Assembly (NCBI GenBank): GCA_964427005.1
Contig: CAYRTL010000010.1
Location: 6,268-70,267, forward strand
Direction: 5' to 3'
DNA from: JAMXLO01 sp964427005
Lineage (GTDB): Bacteria > Pseudomonadota > Alphaproteobacteria > Acetobacterales > Acetobacteraceae
DNA length: 64,000 nt
Part shown: positions 7,709 through 16,198 of the stretch, piece after piece
Position numbering within the stretch: the first letter of the stretch is position 1
Layout of the letters: every line of letters begins with the position of its first letter
Made by a program: the position numbers and the translations under genes
Notes under the pieces: generated by a model
Told to the model about the DNA's origin: nothing
Database searches by the model: none
The model's input: the letters and a program-made list of their open reading frames with translations, nothing else

Positions 7709-8884
7709 ATGGCTGAAGCGGAGGATGGCACCGGACGACGGGGCCAGAGGTTGGCCTGCCTGCTCGCCGCCCTGTGCTGCGCTGGGATGGCCGTCGCCGC
7801 CGCCATTGCCCAGCCTGTCCGCCCCGCGCCGCCCGCGGTCCCGGTCACAATTGCCCACGCCGTAAGACAGGACGTCCCAATCGATCTGTTTGGTCTGGGA
7901 TCGGTGCAAGCCTTCAATGCTGTCCTGGTGCGCGCCCGCGTTGACGGAACACTGATGCAGGTGCCCGTTACCGAGGGGCAAGAAGTCAATCAGGGAGACG
8001 TGCTGGCAATCATTGATCCGCGGCCGTTTCAGGCCGCGCTGAACGCGGCAATCGCCAAGCGGGCCCAAGACCAGGCAGATCTGGAAAACGCCAAGCGCGA
8101 TTTGACTCGGTATTCCTCGCTTGCACAAAGCAGCTTTGCTTCCCGCCAGCAGGTTGACACCCAGCAATCCATGGTGAACCGGCTGACTGCGATGATTGCC
8201 GGCGATGAGGCTGCTGTTGAGACCGCTCAACTGAACCTCGGCTATTGCACCGTCACGTCACCGATCCAGGGACGCGTCGGATTGCGCCAGGTTGACCCCG
8301 GCAATCTCGTGCATGCCGCCGACGCGAACGGAATCATGACAATAACCCAGATCCATCCGATCTCGATTCTGTTCACATTGCCACAGGACACTCTGCCGAA
8401 GATCAATGTGGCTATGCTCTCAGGAAAGCTGCCGGTGACCGCGCTGTCCAGCAACGGCGCGACGGAGCTCGACCAGGGGACGCTGCTCACGCCCGACAAC
8501 ACCATCGATGCCAGCACTGGCACAATCAAGCTAAAGGCCATCTTCCCCAATCCGAAGAATACGCTGTGGCCCGGCCAGTTCGTGAATGCGCGGCTGCTAC
8601 TCGGCACGGACAAGAACGTGCTGACAGTGCCATCGATTGCAGTGCAGCACGGACCGGACAACCTCTACGTGTATACTGTCAGGCCTGATTCGACCGTGAT
8701 GCGCCAAGAGGTCATGGTGGCTCGGGACGACGGTACTGTGGCGATCATTGCAAAGGGCTTGAGTGATGATCAGGTCGTCGTGACCGAAGGGCAATCGCGA
8801 TTGCAACAGGGAACAAAGGTGGTAGCGAACGACAGTGCGAAAAGTGCGATAGAAGCCTCCACCACGGACAAGACTGGCGGCTGA
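7709..8884 (+). CDS. RND efflux periplasmic adaptor subunit (MdtA-like)
   Basis: A 391-residue membrane-fusion protein with an N-terminal hydrophobic anchor (residues about 13-34, LACLLAALCCAGMAVAAAIA). The lipoyl halves are VRARVDGTLMQVPVTEGQEV and YCTVTSPIQGRVGLRQVDPG. The alpha-hairpin lies between about residues 105 and 165. A beta-barrel/proximal region follows, including LWPGQFVNARLLL. It bridges the inner-membrane pump encoded 23 bases downstream and an outer-membrane channel. No TolC-like gene is present here, so the channel must be encoded elsewhere. Confidence 0.93.
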   Translation: MAEAEDGTGRRGQRLACLLAALCCAGMAVAAAIAQPVRPAPPAVPVTIAHAVRQDVPIDLFGLGSVQAFNAVLVRARVDGTLMQVPVTEGQEVNQGDVLAIIDPRPFQAALNAAIAKRAQDQADLENAKRDLTRYSSLAQSSFASRQQVDTQQSMVNRLTAMIAGDEAAVETAQLNLGYCTVTSPIQGRVGLRQVDPGNLVHAADANGIMTITQIHPISILFTLPQDTLPKINVAMLSGKLPVTALSSNGATELDQGTLLTPDNTIDASTGTIKLKAIFPNPKNTLWPGQFVNARLLLGTDKNVLTVPSIAVQHGPDNLYVYTVRPDSTVMRQEVMVARDDGTVAIIAKGLSDDQVVVTEGQSRLQQGTKVVANDSAKSAIEASTTDKTGG

Positions 8885-8907
8885 TAAGGGAGGGGGCACC
8901 ATCGCTC

Positions 8908-11900
8908 ATGAGCATTTCGACCCCCTTCATTCGCAGACCAGTTGCGACGTCGCTTCTGATGGCCGCCTTCGTTCTGGTCGGTATAGCCGCGTATCCGCTG
9001 TTGCCGGTCGCACCATTGCCACGCGTCGATTTCCCCACGATCTCGGTGAACGCCAAATTCCCTGGCGCTAGCCCAGAAACCATGGCCAGCACGGTTGCTC
9101 AGCCATTGGAATACCAGTTCGCGCAGATTTCCGGCGTCTCGCAGCTTACATCCGTGAACGTGCTGGGCCAGTCTCAGATCACCATCCAGTTCGATCTGGC
9201 ACGAAACATCGACGCGGCAGCCGGCGACGTGCAAGCTGCAATCAACGCCGCGTCCGGACAGTTGCCGAAGAACCTTCCGTCGCCACCCACCTACCGCAAG
9301 GTCAACCCGTCAGACTCGCCGATCATGATCCTGTCGGTGCAGTCCGACGCCGTGCCGCTGATCGAAGTGGATGACTACGCGGACAACATCCTGTCGCAGC
9401 AGATTTCGCAGATCGCGGGTGTCTCGCAGGTATTCATCGGCGGTGAACAGAAGCGAGCGGTGCGCGTGCAGGCCGATCCTGCAAGGCTCGCCGCGATGGG
9501 TCTTACGCTTGAAGATATTCGTGGAACTCTCGTCACTTCCACAGCCAATTCTCCGAAGGGCACGCTCGACACCACCAACCGATCGTTCGCGGTGTACGCC
9601 AACGACCAGCTCACCAGCGGTGCCGAGTACAACAACGTGATCCTGTCCTACCGGAATGGTGCGCCCGTCAGGGTAAGCGACATTGGCCGTGCTATTGACG
9701 GTCCGGAGAACAATCTGCTCGCCGGCTGGCAGAACGGGCAGCGCGGAATCATCCTGGTTATCTTCAAACAGCCTGGCGCCAACGTGATCGACACAGTCGA
9801 TCGTATCAAGGCGGCATTGCCGGCCTTGGAAGCGGCGATCCCGCCAGCGATCCATGTGGGCATCATCATGGATCGCACGCTCACCATCCGTGCCTCGGTG
9901 CACGACGTGCAGTTCACGCTGATGTTGTCGATCAGCCTAGTGGTGATGGTGATCTTCCTCTTCCTGCGCAGCGTGTGGGCAACCATCATTCCGTCCATCA
10001 CGGTGCCGGTGGCGCTGATCTGTACCTTCGCGGTCATGTACCTGCTGAACTACAGCCTCGACAATCTGTCGCTGATGGCTCTGACGATTGCGGTTGGGTT
10101 CGTGGTGGATGATGCGATCGTCATGCTCGAGAACATCCACCGCCACATAGAAGAAGGCATGAAACCGATGGAGGCGGCGCTCAAGGGGGCCGGCGAAATC
10201 GGCTTTACCATTGTGTCGATCAGCTTGTCGCTGATCGCGGTATTCATTCCGTTGCTGTTGATGGGCGGCATCGTGGGCCGGCTATTCCGTGAATTCGCTG
10301 TGACCGTCACCGTCGCGGTAATGGTCTCCGCAGTGGTGTCGCTCACGCTGACTCCCATGATGTGCTCACGCTTCCTGCGTCACGACTCCGGTCGGCACGG
10401 CAAACTCTACCGGATCATCGAAGCCGGCTTCGAGGCCATGATCGGCTTCTATCGCCGCACGTTGGACATCGTGCTGCGGCACCAGTTCATCACCCTGCTC
10501 ACGTTCCTTGCGACGCTCACGTGTACGGCCATCCTGTATATCCAGATCCCCAAGGGCTTCTTCCCCGCGCAAGACACTGGCGTTGTGCTTGGGGTGAGCG
10601 AGGGCGCACAAGAGGTCTCGTTCAAGGAGATGTCGCGCATCCAGATGGCGCTGGACGATATCGTCGCGGAGGATCCCGATGTTCAGAGCTACGGCGCCAC
10701 TGTCGGCGCCGGCATTGGCGGACAGACCACAAACAACGGGCGGATATACATCGCCCTGAAGCCTTGGGACCAACGGGTCGGAGGCACCGCGCAGGACTTC
10801 ATCAACCGCATCCGGCCGAAGCTGCAGAAGGTCATGGGGGGTGCGCTTTATCTGCAGGCCGCACAGGATATCCGTGTCGGCGGACGGCTGACCAAGACCG
10901 AATTCCAGTACACGTTACAGGATGCCAACCTGGCCGAACTCTACCAGTGGTCGCCGAAAATCCTGGCCGCGCTGCAAAAGCTGCCGCTGCTGCGCGATGT
11001 CACGACCGACCAGCAAATGTCAGGGCTGACGACGACGCTCACCATTGATCGCGATCAGGCAGCGCGCTTCGGCGTCCAGCCACAGGTGATCGACGACACG
11101 CTATATGACGCGTTCGGCCAACGACAGATCACGCAGTATTTCTCTCAGGTGAACTCCTACCACCTGATCCTGGAGGTGATGCCGAACCAGGTGAGCGACG
11201 TCGAAACTCTCAACAAGCTCTACGTGAAGTCGAACACCGGCCAGGCCGTTCCGCTTTCGACCTTCGTGAAGTGGAGCACAGTCCCGGTGAAGCCGTTATC
11301 GATCAGCCATCAAAGCCAATTCCCGGCTGTTACAATCTCGTTCAACCTGGCGCCGGGAGCGGCACTAGGACAGGCAGTCGATGCGATCAATACCGCAGTG
11401 CGGCAGATGGGTGTGCCAATCACCGTACAGGGTACGTTCCAGGGCACGGCCCAGGCGTTCCAGTCATCGCTGTCCACCCAACCGTACCTGATCGCCGCGG
11501 CACTGATCACCGTCTACATTATTCTCGGCATTCTGTACGAAAGCTACATACTGCCGCTTACCATTCTCTCCACGCTGCCATCCGCCGGCGTCGGCGCGCT
11601 GCTGATGCTGATGGTCATGAAATACGATCTCTCGGTCATCGCGTTGATCGGAGTGATCCTGCTCATCGGCATCGTGAAGAAGAACGGCATCATGATGGTG
11701 GACTTCGCTATTCATGCCGAACGCCGCGACGGCGAGACGCCGTTGAACGCGATCCGCCAGGCCTGCCTGCTACGTTTCCGCCCGATCATGATGACCACAA
11801 TGGCGGCGCTGCTGAGCGGGCTGCCGCTGATGCTTGGCCATGGTGCTGGTTCGGAACTGCGCCGGCCCCTCGGCACCGCCATGGTTGGCGGACTGCTGCT

Positions 11901-12033
11901 CAGCCAGGCGCTGACGCTTTACACAACGCCCGTTATCTATCTTTACCTCGATCGCCTGCAGCACTGGTTGTCGCCGCGGCGCCACACCATTCCGACGCTT
12001 GCCGAGAAGATGGGTTCCGCCGCCGCGGACTGA
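8908..12033 (+). CDS. RND multidrug efflux permease (MdtB/MdtC-like)
   Basis: A full-length 1041-residue RND pump. It begins STPFIRRPVATSLLMAAFVL, the typical first helix. FPGASPETMASTVAQPLE lies in the porter domain. AVGFVVDDAIVMLENIHRH in helix 4 carries the paired Asp residues of the proton relay. GIVKKNGIMMVDFAI in helix 10 contains the partner Lys. The pattern is closest to MdtB/MdtC rather than AcrB (sequence FFPAQDTGVVLGV in the second half). It exports drugs or detergents using the proton gradient. It forms an operon with the adaptor. No regulator gene adjoins. Confidence 0.95.
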   Translation: MSISTPFIRRPVATSLLMAAFVLVGIAAYPLLPVAPLPRVDFPTISVNAKFPGASPETMASTVAQPLEYQFAQISGVSQLTSVNVLGQSQITIQFDLARNIDAAAGDVQAAINAASGQLPKNLPSPPTYRKVNPSDSPIMILSVQSDAVPLIEVDDYADNILSQQISQIAGVSQVFIGGEQKRAVRVQADPARLAAMGLTLEDIRGTLVTSTANSPKGTLDTTNRSFAVYANDQLTSGAEYNNVILSYRNGAPVRVSDIGRAIDGPENNLLAGWQNGQRGIILVIFKQPGANVIDTVDRIKAALPALEAAIPPAIHVGIIMDRTLTIRASVHDVQFTLMLSISLVVMVIFLFLRSVWATIIPSITVPVALICTFAVMYLLNYSLDNLSLMALTIAVGFVVDDAIVMLENIHRHIEEGMKPMEAALKGAGEIGFTIVSISLSLIAVFIPLLLMGGIVGRLFREFAVTVTVAVMVSAVVSLTLTPMMCSRFLRHDSGRHGKLYRIIEAGFEAMIGFYRRTLDIVLRHQFITLLTFLATLTCTAILYIQIPKGFFPAQDTGVVLGVSEGAQEVSFKEMSRIQMALDDIVAEDPDVQSYGATVGAGIGGQTTNNGRIYIALKPWDQRVGGTAQDFINRIRPKLQKVMGGALYLQAAQDIRVGGRLTKTEFQYTLQDANLAELYQWSPKILAALQKLPLLRDVTTDQQMSGLTTTLTIDRDQAARFGVQPQVIDDTLYDAFGQRQITQYFSQVNSYHLILEVMPNQVSDVETLNKLYVKSNTGQAVPLSTFVKWSTVPVKPLSISHQSQFPAVTISFNLAPGAALGQAVDAINTAVRQMGVPITVQGTFQGTAQAFQSSLSTQPYLIAAALITVYIILGILYESYILPLTILSTLPSAGVGALLMLMVMKYDLSVIALIGVILLIGIVKKNGIMMVDFAIHAERRDGETPLNAIRQACLLRFRPIMMTTMAALLSGLPLMLGHGAGSELRRPLGTAMVGGLLLSQALTLYTTPVIYLYLDRLQHWLSPRRHTIPTLAEKMGSAAAD

Positions 12034-12178
12034 CGCTCGTTCAGCGTCCTCCCACAATCGCAAAGCCGCGGGCGCGAGGAGAAGCTGGCGGAACAGATTC
12101 GCTGATCGCGTCTCTCTGGCCTTTTCCCCCGGCGCATCGCAGACTTGCCGGCGAACATTCCGCAGATGGGGGGAGCAG

Positions 12179-12964
12179 ATGGAAGTCCGTCTAGATGGCC
12201 GCAGCGCCATCATCACAGGCGCGAGCATGGGTCTGGGTTTGGCAATGGCGAAAGAGTTCGCCGCGTCCGGTGCCAATGTTGCCATGCTGGCACGACGGCC
12301 TGAGGTGCTGGAGCAGGCAAAGCAGACGGTGCAGGCAACCGCACAGGGTGGGCGCGTTGCCGCGTTCGTCTGCGACGTGTCGAAAGCCGAGGACATCCGG
12401 AAGACCTTTGACAGCGTGATCAGGACATTCGGCAAAGCCGATATTCTGATCAACAACGCCGGCCAGTCGCGGGCGATGCCCGCCGAGCAGATCACCGACG
12501 AGATCTGGCAGGAAGACCTCGACCTGAAGCTGTTCGCCGCCATCCGCTTCACGCGCCTGGTTTGGCCCGGCATGAAGGAGCGGAAGTGGGGCCGCATCAT
12601 CAACGTGCTTAACCTTGGCGCGAAGGCGCCGCGCGCCAACGGCGCCCCCACCGCAGTGTCGCGGGCCGCGGGCATGGCGCTGATGAAGGTGCTCGCCGGC
12701 GAGGGCGCGCCGCATGGCATACTTGTGAACGGAATGCTTGTGGGCCTGATCGACTCTGACCAGCATGTGCGCCGTCACGCGCGTGAGGGCGCCAATGTGT
12801 CCTATGACGAGTTCCGCGCCAAAATGGGCGCAAACGTTCCACTTGGCCGGGTCGGCAAGGCGGAAGAGTTTGCCGCGATGGCCTGCTTCCTGTGCTCCGA
12901 TCACGCAGGCTTCACCACCGGCACGGCCATCAACATGGACGGGGGCGCCTCGCCTGTGGTGTGA
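12179..12964 (+). CDS. SDR-family protein with non-canonical active site
   Basis: A 261-residue Rossmann protein of the short-chain dehydrogenase type. The cofactor loop TGASMGLGLAM (TGxxxGxG) is intact, as are NNAG near residue 98 and the C-terminal TGTAINMDGGASPVV. Where classical members have Ser...Tyr-x-x-x-Lys, this protein reads INVLNLGAK and then PTAVSRAAG. The Tyr is Thr and the Lys is Arg, and the Ser is also missing. It therefore belongs to a divergent subfamily, and oxidoreductase activity cannot be assumed. The ATG at 12179 follows a GGGGGGAG ribosome site. The longer open frame upstream is not coding-like. Confidence 0.88.
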   Translation: MEVRLDGRSAIITGASMGLGLAMAKEFAASGANVAMLARRPEVLEQAKQTVQATAQGGRVAAFVCDVSKAEDIRKTFDSVIRTFGKADILINNAGQSRAMPAEQITDEIWQEDLDLKLFAAIRFTRLVWPGMKERKWGRIINVLNLGAKAPRANGAPTAVSRAAGMALMKVLAGEGAPHGILVNGMLVGLIDSDQHVRRHAREGANVSYDEFRAKMGANVPLGRVGKAEEFAAMACFLCSDHAGFTTGTAINMDGGASPVV

Positions 12965-12974
12965 ACCAACCGAC

Positions 12975-13017
12975 GGATGAACAGGGACGAGCCGGCCCGG
13001 TTTAACCCTGTTCATCC
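12975..13017. repeat. Long hairpin between SDR gene and zwf
   Basis: GGATGAACAGGG at 12975-12986 is perfectly complementary to CCCTGTTCATCC at 13006-13017 around a 19-base GC-rich loop. Outer arms AACCAA (12964-12969) and TTGGTT (13022-13027) extend it. It may end the upstream transcript although no T-run follows, or be a dispersed palindromic repeat. Confidence 0.7.
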
Positions 13018-13052
13018 CTGATTGGTTTCATCTCGGGCTTAAGGATGCTGTC

Positions 13053-14528
13053 ATGGCGAAGATCATCCCGGTAGCAACCTTCGACTGTGTCGTGTTCGGC
13101 GCTACCGGTGACCTGACCCTTCGCAAACTTCTGCCTGCGTTATATTACCGGTTCCGCGACGGCCAAGTGCCACCAGACTCGCATATCATCGGCGCAGCCC
13201 GTTCCGATCTGGGCGAGGAAGGCTACCGCAAGCTGGCTAGCAAGGCTTTGCACGAGCACGTGGCACGCGAAGACCTGGACCCCGACACCGCTGACCGATT
13301 CTGCAGACGCGTCAGCTACATCCAGTTGGACGCAACGGATCCCAATTCCAATTGGCGGGCGTTGGCAGAGATGCTGCGGCCGGACCGCGTCAGAGTGTTC
13401 TATCTCGCCACCTCGCCCGATCTATACGGACGTATCTGCCACAATATCGGCACGCACGAACTCGTCACCAACGACTCGCGCGTCGTGCTGGAAAAGCCCA
13501 TCGGTCATGATCTTGCCTCTGCGCGTGACATTAATGACCAGGTCGGCGAGGTCTTCAATGAGACCCAGATCTTCCGCATCGATCACTACCTGGGCAAAGA
13601 GACAGTGCAGAACCTGCTGGCTCTGCGCTTCGCTAACACGATCTTCGAGCGGCTGTGGAACGCCGACGTGATCGACCACGTGCAGATCACTGTGGCCGAA
13701 ACAGTCGGCGTCGAGCAACGCGGCGGCTACTACGATCGCTCCGGCGCACTGCGGGACATGGTGCAGAACCATATGCTCCAATTGCTGTGCCTGATTGCGA
13801 TGGAGCCACCCGTCTCGCTGGAACCCGACCGCGTGCGCGATGAGAAATTGAAGGTCCTGCGTGCACTGCGTCCGCTGGAACCGCACGAGGCCGCGGCGCT
13901 GACTGTACGCGGGCAATACACACACGGCGCGATCGATGGAAAGCCGGTGCCTGGCTACATCGCTGACCTCAATGGCCGGGACAACAGCCAGACCGAAACC
14001 TTCGTCGCACTGAAAGCGGAAGTGCGGACCTGGCGCTGGGCGAACGTGCCGTTCTACCTCCGCACGGGAAAGCGCCTGCCACAGAAGGTGTCGGAAATCG
14101 TCATTCAGAATCGCGCCCTGCCCTTCTCGATCTTCCCGCCTGATGCCGGCGAATGGACTCCGAACAGGCTGATCATCCGTCTGCAGCCCGAAGAGGGCAT
14201 GCGGCTGACGATGATGACGAAGGACCCGGGTCCGGGTGGTCTGCGCCTCTCCCCCACCGCGCTGGACATCCGGTTCGAGAAGACGTTCGGCATGCGTTTC
14301 CCAGACGCCTATGAGCGGCTGTTGATGGATACGGTGCGTGGCAATCAGACGCTGTTCATGCGGCGCGATGAGGTCGAGGCAGCCTGGGCTTGGGTGGACC
14401 CCATTTTGCAGGCGTGGGGCAGCCGGCCCGATCAGCCGCGCGCTTATCCAGCCGGAACCTGGGGCCCGACGGCGGCGATAGCGCTCATAGAGCGAGAAGG
14501 CCGCACCTGGCACGAGGACATTGGCTGA
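13053..14528 (+). CDS. zwf: Glucose-6-phosphate 1-dehydrogenase
   Basis: A 491-residue enzyme that oxidises glucose 6-phosphate to 6-phosphogluconolactone with NADP or NAD, feeding the pentose-phosphate or Entner-Doudoroff routes. FGATGDLTLRKLLPALY is the nucleotide-binding start. RIDHYLGKE near residues 175-183 is the substrate-binding and catalytic signature, with the Lys for phosphate and the His motif. FYLRTGKRLP follows in the C-terminal domain. Length is standard. No pgl or edd gene adjoins. A GC hairpin follows the stop. Confidence 0.97.
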   Translation: MAKIIPVATFDCVVFGATGDLTLRKLLPALYYRFRDGQVPPDSHIIGAARSDLGEEGYRKLASKALHEHVAREDLDPDTADRFCRRVSYIQLDATDPNSNWRALAEMLRPDRVRVFYLATSPDLYGRICHNIGTHELVTNDSRVVLEKPIGHDLASARDINDQVGEVFNETQIFRIDHYLGKETVQNLLALRFANTIFERLWNADVIDHVQITVAETVGVEQRGGYYDRSGALRDMVQNHMLQLLCLIAMEPPVSLEPDRVRDEKLKVLRALRPLEPHEAAALTVRGQYTHGAIDGKPVPGYIADLNGRDNSQTETFVALKAEVRTWRWANVPFYLRTGKRLPQKVSEIVIQNRALPFSIFPPDAGEWTPNRLIIRLQPEEGMRLTMMTKDPGPGGLRLSPTALDIRFEKTFGMRFPDAYERLLMDTVRGNQTLFMRRDEVEAAWAWVDPILQAWGSRPDQPRAYPAGTWGPTAAIALIEREGRTWHEDIG

Positions 14529-14548
14529 ACAGATGCCTGGATAAAAGC

Positions 14549-14577
14549 CGGCCCGGCCGTCAGGGACGACCGGGCCG
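14549..14577 (+). terminator. GC-rich hairpin after zwf
   Basis: CGGCCCGG (14549-14556) pairs with CCGGGCCG (14570-14577) about 20 bases past the zwf stop. There is no T-run behind it, so it is a stem-loop 3' boundary candidate and not a textbook intrinsic terminator. Confidence 0.45.
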
Positions 14578-14715
14578 TAGGAAGGTCCGGGTTGACCTGG
14601 GCGCTAGGCCCAATCGACAAGCGCGGGTGTTGGGGCAGCGCCTGCCGACGAACGAATTCATTGCATGCCGCGATCGCGAATTCTGTGAGCTACGTCACAA
14701 GCCGGGCAGGAAAAT

Positions 14716-16089
14716 TCACCCTCGAGAACGAACGGCGGGATGGCTGCTAGGCAGCCGCGCCCGGTCGGCCCCGAACAGCTTCTGCCGCAGAGTCCCCGGT
14801 TCATAGGCGCGCTTCATCACGCCGCGTGTTTGAAGCTCCGGCACGACAAATTCGACGAAGTCCTCCACGCATTCCGGCACCACGGTACGTGACAGGTTGA
14901 AGCCATCAACATCGGCCTCGTCCACCCATGCCTGCAACTGGTCCGCGACGCTGGTCGGCGAGCCGACGATAGGTGCCTGACGACTGCCCAGCACCATCAT
15001 CTGCATCAGCTTGCGCAGCGTCCATTCGGTGCCGCGGCTCTTTATGGTGATCGCTTCCAGGTTGGAACGCAGCGCATTGGTTTTGACGAACCGGATCGGT
15101 TCATCGGGGCCATAGCGAGAAAAATCGATTCCAACGGAAGCCGAGTAGTGTGCCAGCGCACCTTCTGAGCTGGCGTATTGGCGGTATTCCTCCAGTTTGT
15201 CCTGTGCCTCCGCTTCAGTCGGCGCGACCACAACGGTGGCTCCGACAAAGACCTTGATGTCGTGCGGATCGCGGCCAAACGCCTTGGCGCGTGAACGGAT
15301 GTCCGAGACAATTTCACGCACGTTCTGGCGAAACTGGCCGTTGACGAAGATGCACTCGGCGTGTTCGGCCGCGAACGCGCGCCCACGCTCCGACGCACCG
15401 GCCTGGTACAACACAGGCGTGCGCTGCGGGGATGGTTCCGACAGGTGAATCGCATCGATCTTGTAGTGCTGCCCGCTGTGTTTGACGCGATGGATGCGCG
15501 TCGGATCGGCGTATTGCCGGTTGACGCGGTCGCGCAGCACGGCGCCGTCTTCCCAGCTCCCTTCCCACAGCTGGTAAACCGCTTGCATGTATTCCTCGGC
15601 CACGTCGTAGCGGCTGTCATGCTCCGGCTGCTGCGCCAGGCCCATGCCGCGTGCCGCACTATCAAGATAGCCCGTCACCACGTTCCAGCCGAGCCGGCCC
15701 TTGGTGAGATGATCGAGCGTGGACATGCGTCGGGCGAATACATAGGGCGGCTCGTAGGTCAGGTTGCACGTAACTCCGAAACCCAGATGCTCGGTGGTGT
15801 AGGCCATCGCAGGAACCAACAGCAGCGGGTCATTGACTGGGATCTGCACCGCGTTGCGGATCGATGGATCGGGCGAGTCGTGGAAGACGTCATAAACGCC
15901 CAAGATGTCGGCCAGGAACAATCCGTCGAACAGCCCGCGCTCGAGCGTGCGCGCCAATGACACCCAGTGATCGAGATCCGTGTAATGCATCGAACGATCG
16001 CGTGGGTGCGCCCACATCCCGTGCTGGATGTGGCCGACACAGTTCATATCGAATGCGTTGAGGCGGATCTCTTTTGCTGAAATCGGCAC
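14716..16089 (-). CDS. LLM-class flavin-dependent monooxygenase (NtaA/SnaA/DmoA family)
   Basis: A 457-residue TIM-barrel flavin oxygenase. Family features are GHIQHGMWAHPRDRS at the N-terminus, LTKGRLGWNVVTGYLDSAA in the flavin region, QAGASERGRAFAAEHAECIF, and a C-terminal GFNLSRTVVPECVEDF. This set is typical of the reduced-FMN-dependent oxygenases acting on nitrilotriacetate, dibenzothiophene sulfone, dimethyl sulfide and similar compounds. The substrate here is unknown, and no flavin reductase is adjacent. I prefer the GTG at 16089, which has GGAGG seven bases upstream. A TTG two codons earlier is the alternative. Confidence 0.9.
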   Translation of the reverse strand: MPISAKEIRLNAFDMNCVGHIQHGMWAHPRDRSMHYTDLDHWVSLARTLERGLFDGLFLADILGVYDVFHDSPDPSIRNAVQIPVNDPLLLVPAMAYTTEHLGFGVTCNLTYEPPYVFARRMSTLDHLTKGRLGWNVVTGYLDSAARGMGLAQQPEHDSRYDVAEEYMQAVYQLWEGSWEDGAVLRDRVNRQYADPTRIHRVKHSGQHYKIDAIHLSEPSPQRTPVLYQAGASERGRAFAAEHAECIFVNGQFRQNVREIVSDIRSRAKAFGRDPHDIKVFVGATVVVAPTEAEAQDKLEEYRQYASSEGALAHYSASVGIDFSRYGPDEPIRFVKTNALRSNLEAITIKSRGTEWTLRKLMQMMVLGSRQAPIVGSPTSVADQLQAWVDEADVDGFNLSRTVVPECVEDFVEFVVPELQTRGVMKRAYEPGTLRQKLFGADRARLPSSHPAVRSRG

Positions 16090-16102
16090 TGGCAACCCTC
16101 CA

Positions 16103-16187
16103 CGTCATGCCGGGCGACGGCCCGGCATCCACGTCTTTGATGCAAGAAGAACAGACGTGGATGCCGGGGCCAAGCCCCGGCATGACG
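16103..16187. repeat. Intergenic palindromic repeat (family B, copy 1)
   Basis: Two arms of about 35 bases (16103-16136 and 16153-16187) are inverted copies around a short spacer. Each arm is itself hairpin-forming because of CCGGG/CCCGG blocks. The right arm, read on the other strand, is identical to 42127-42161 elsewhere in this window. It lies between the monooxygenase and glutamate dehydrogenase genes. Confidence 0.85.
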
Positions 16188-16198
16188 TGAGAAGACTG

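Noticed and set aside
11999..12178. 60-codon N-terminal extension of the SDR frame
   Set aside because: Arg/Ser-rich, no domain, and a GGGGGGAG ribosome site sits at the downstream ATG at 12179.
12964..13027. Possible CRISPR unit
   Set aside because: Only one palindrome; no direct repeats of regular spacing anywhere in the window and no cas genes.
13422..14513. 363-residue frame antisense to zwf
   Set aside because: zwf has full motifs and length. The antisense product is His/Arg-rich, typical of a GC-rich shadow.
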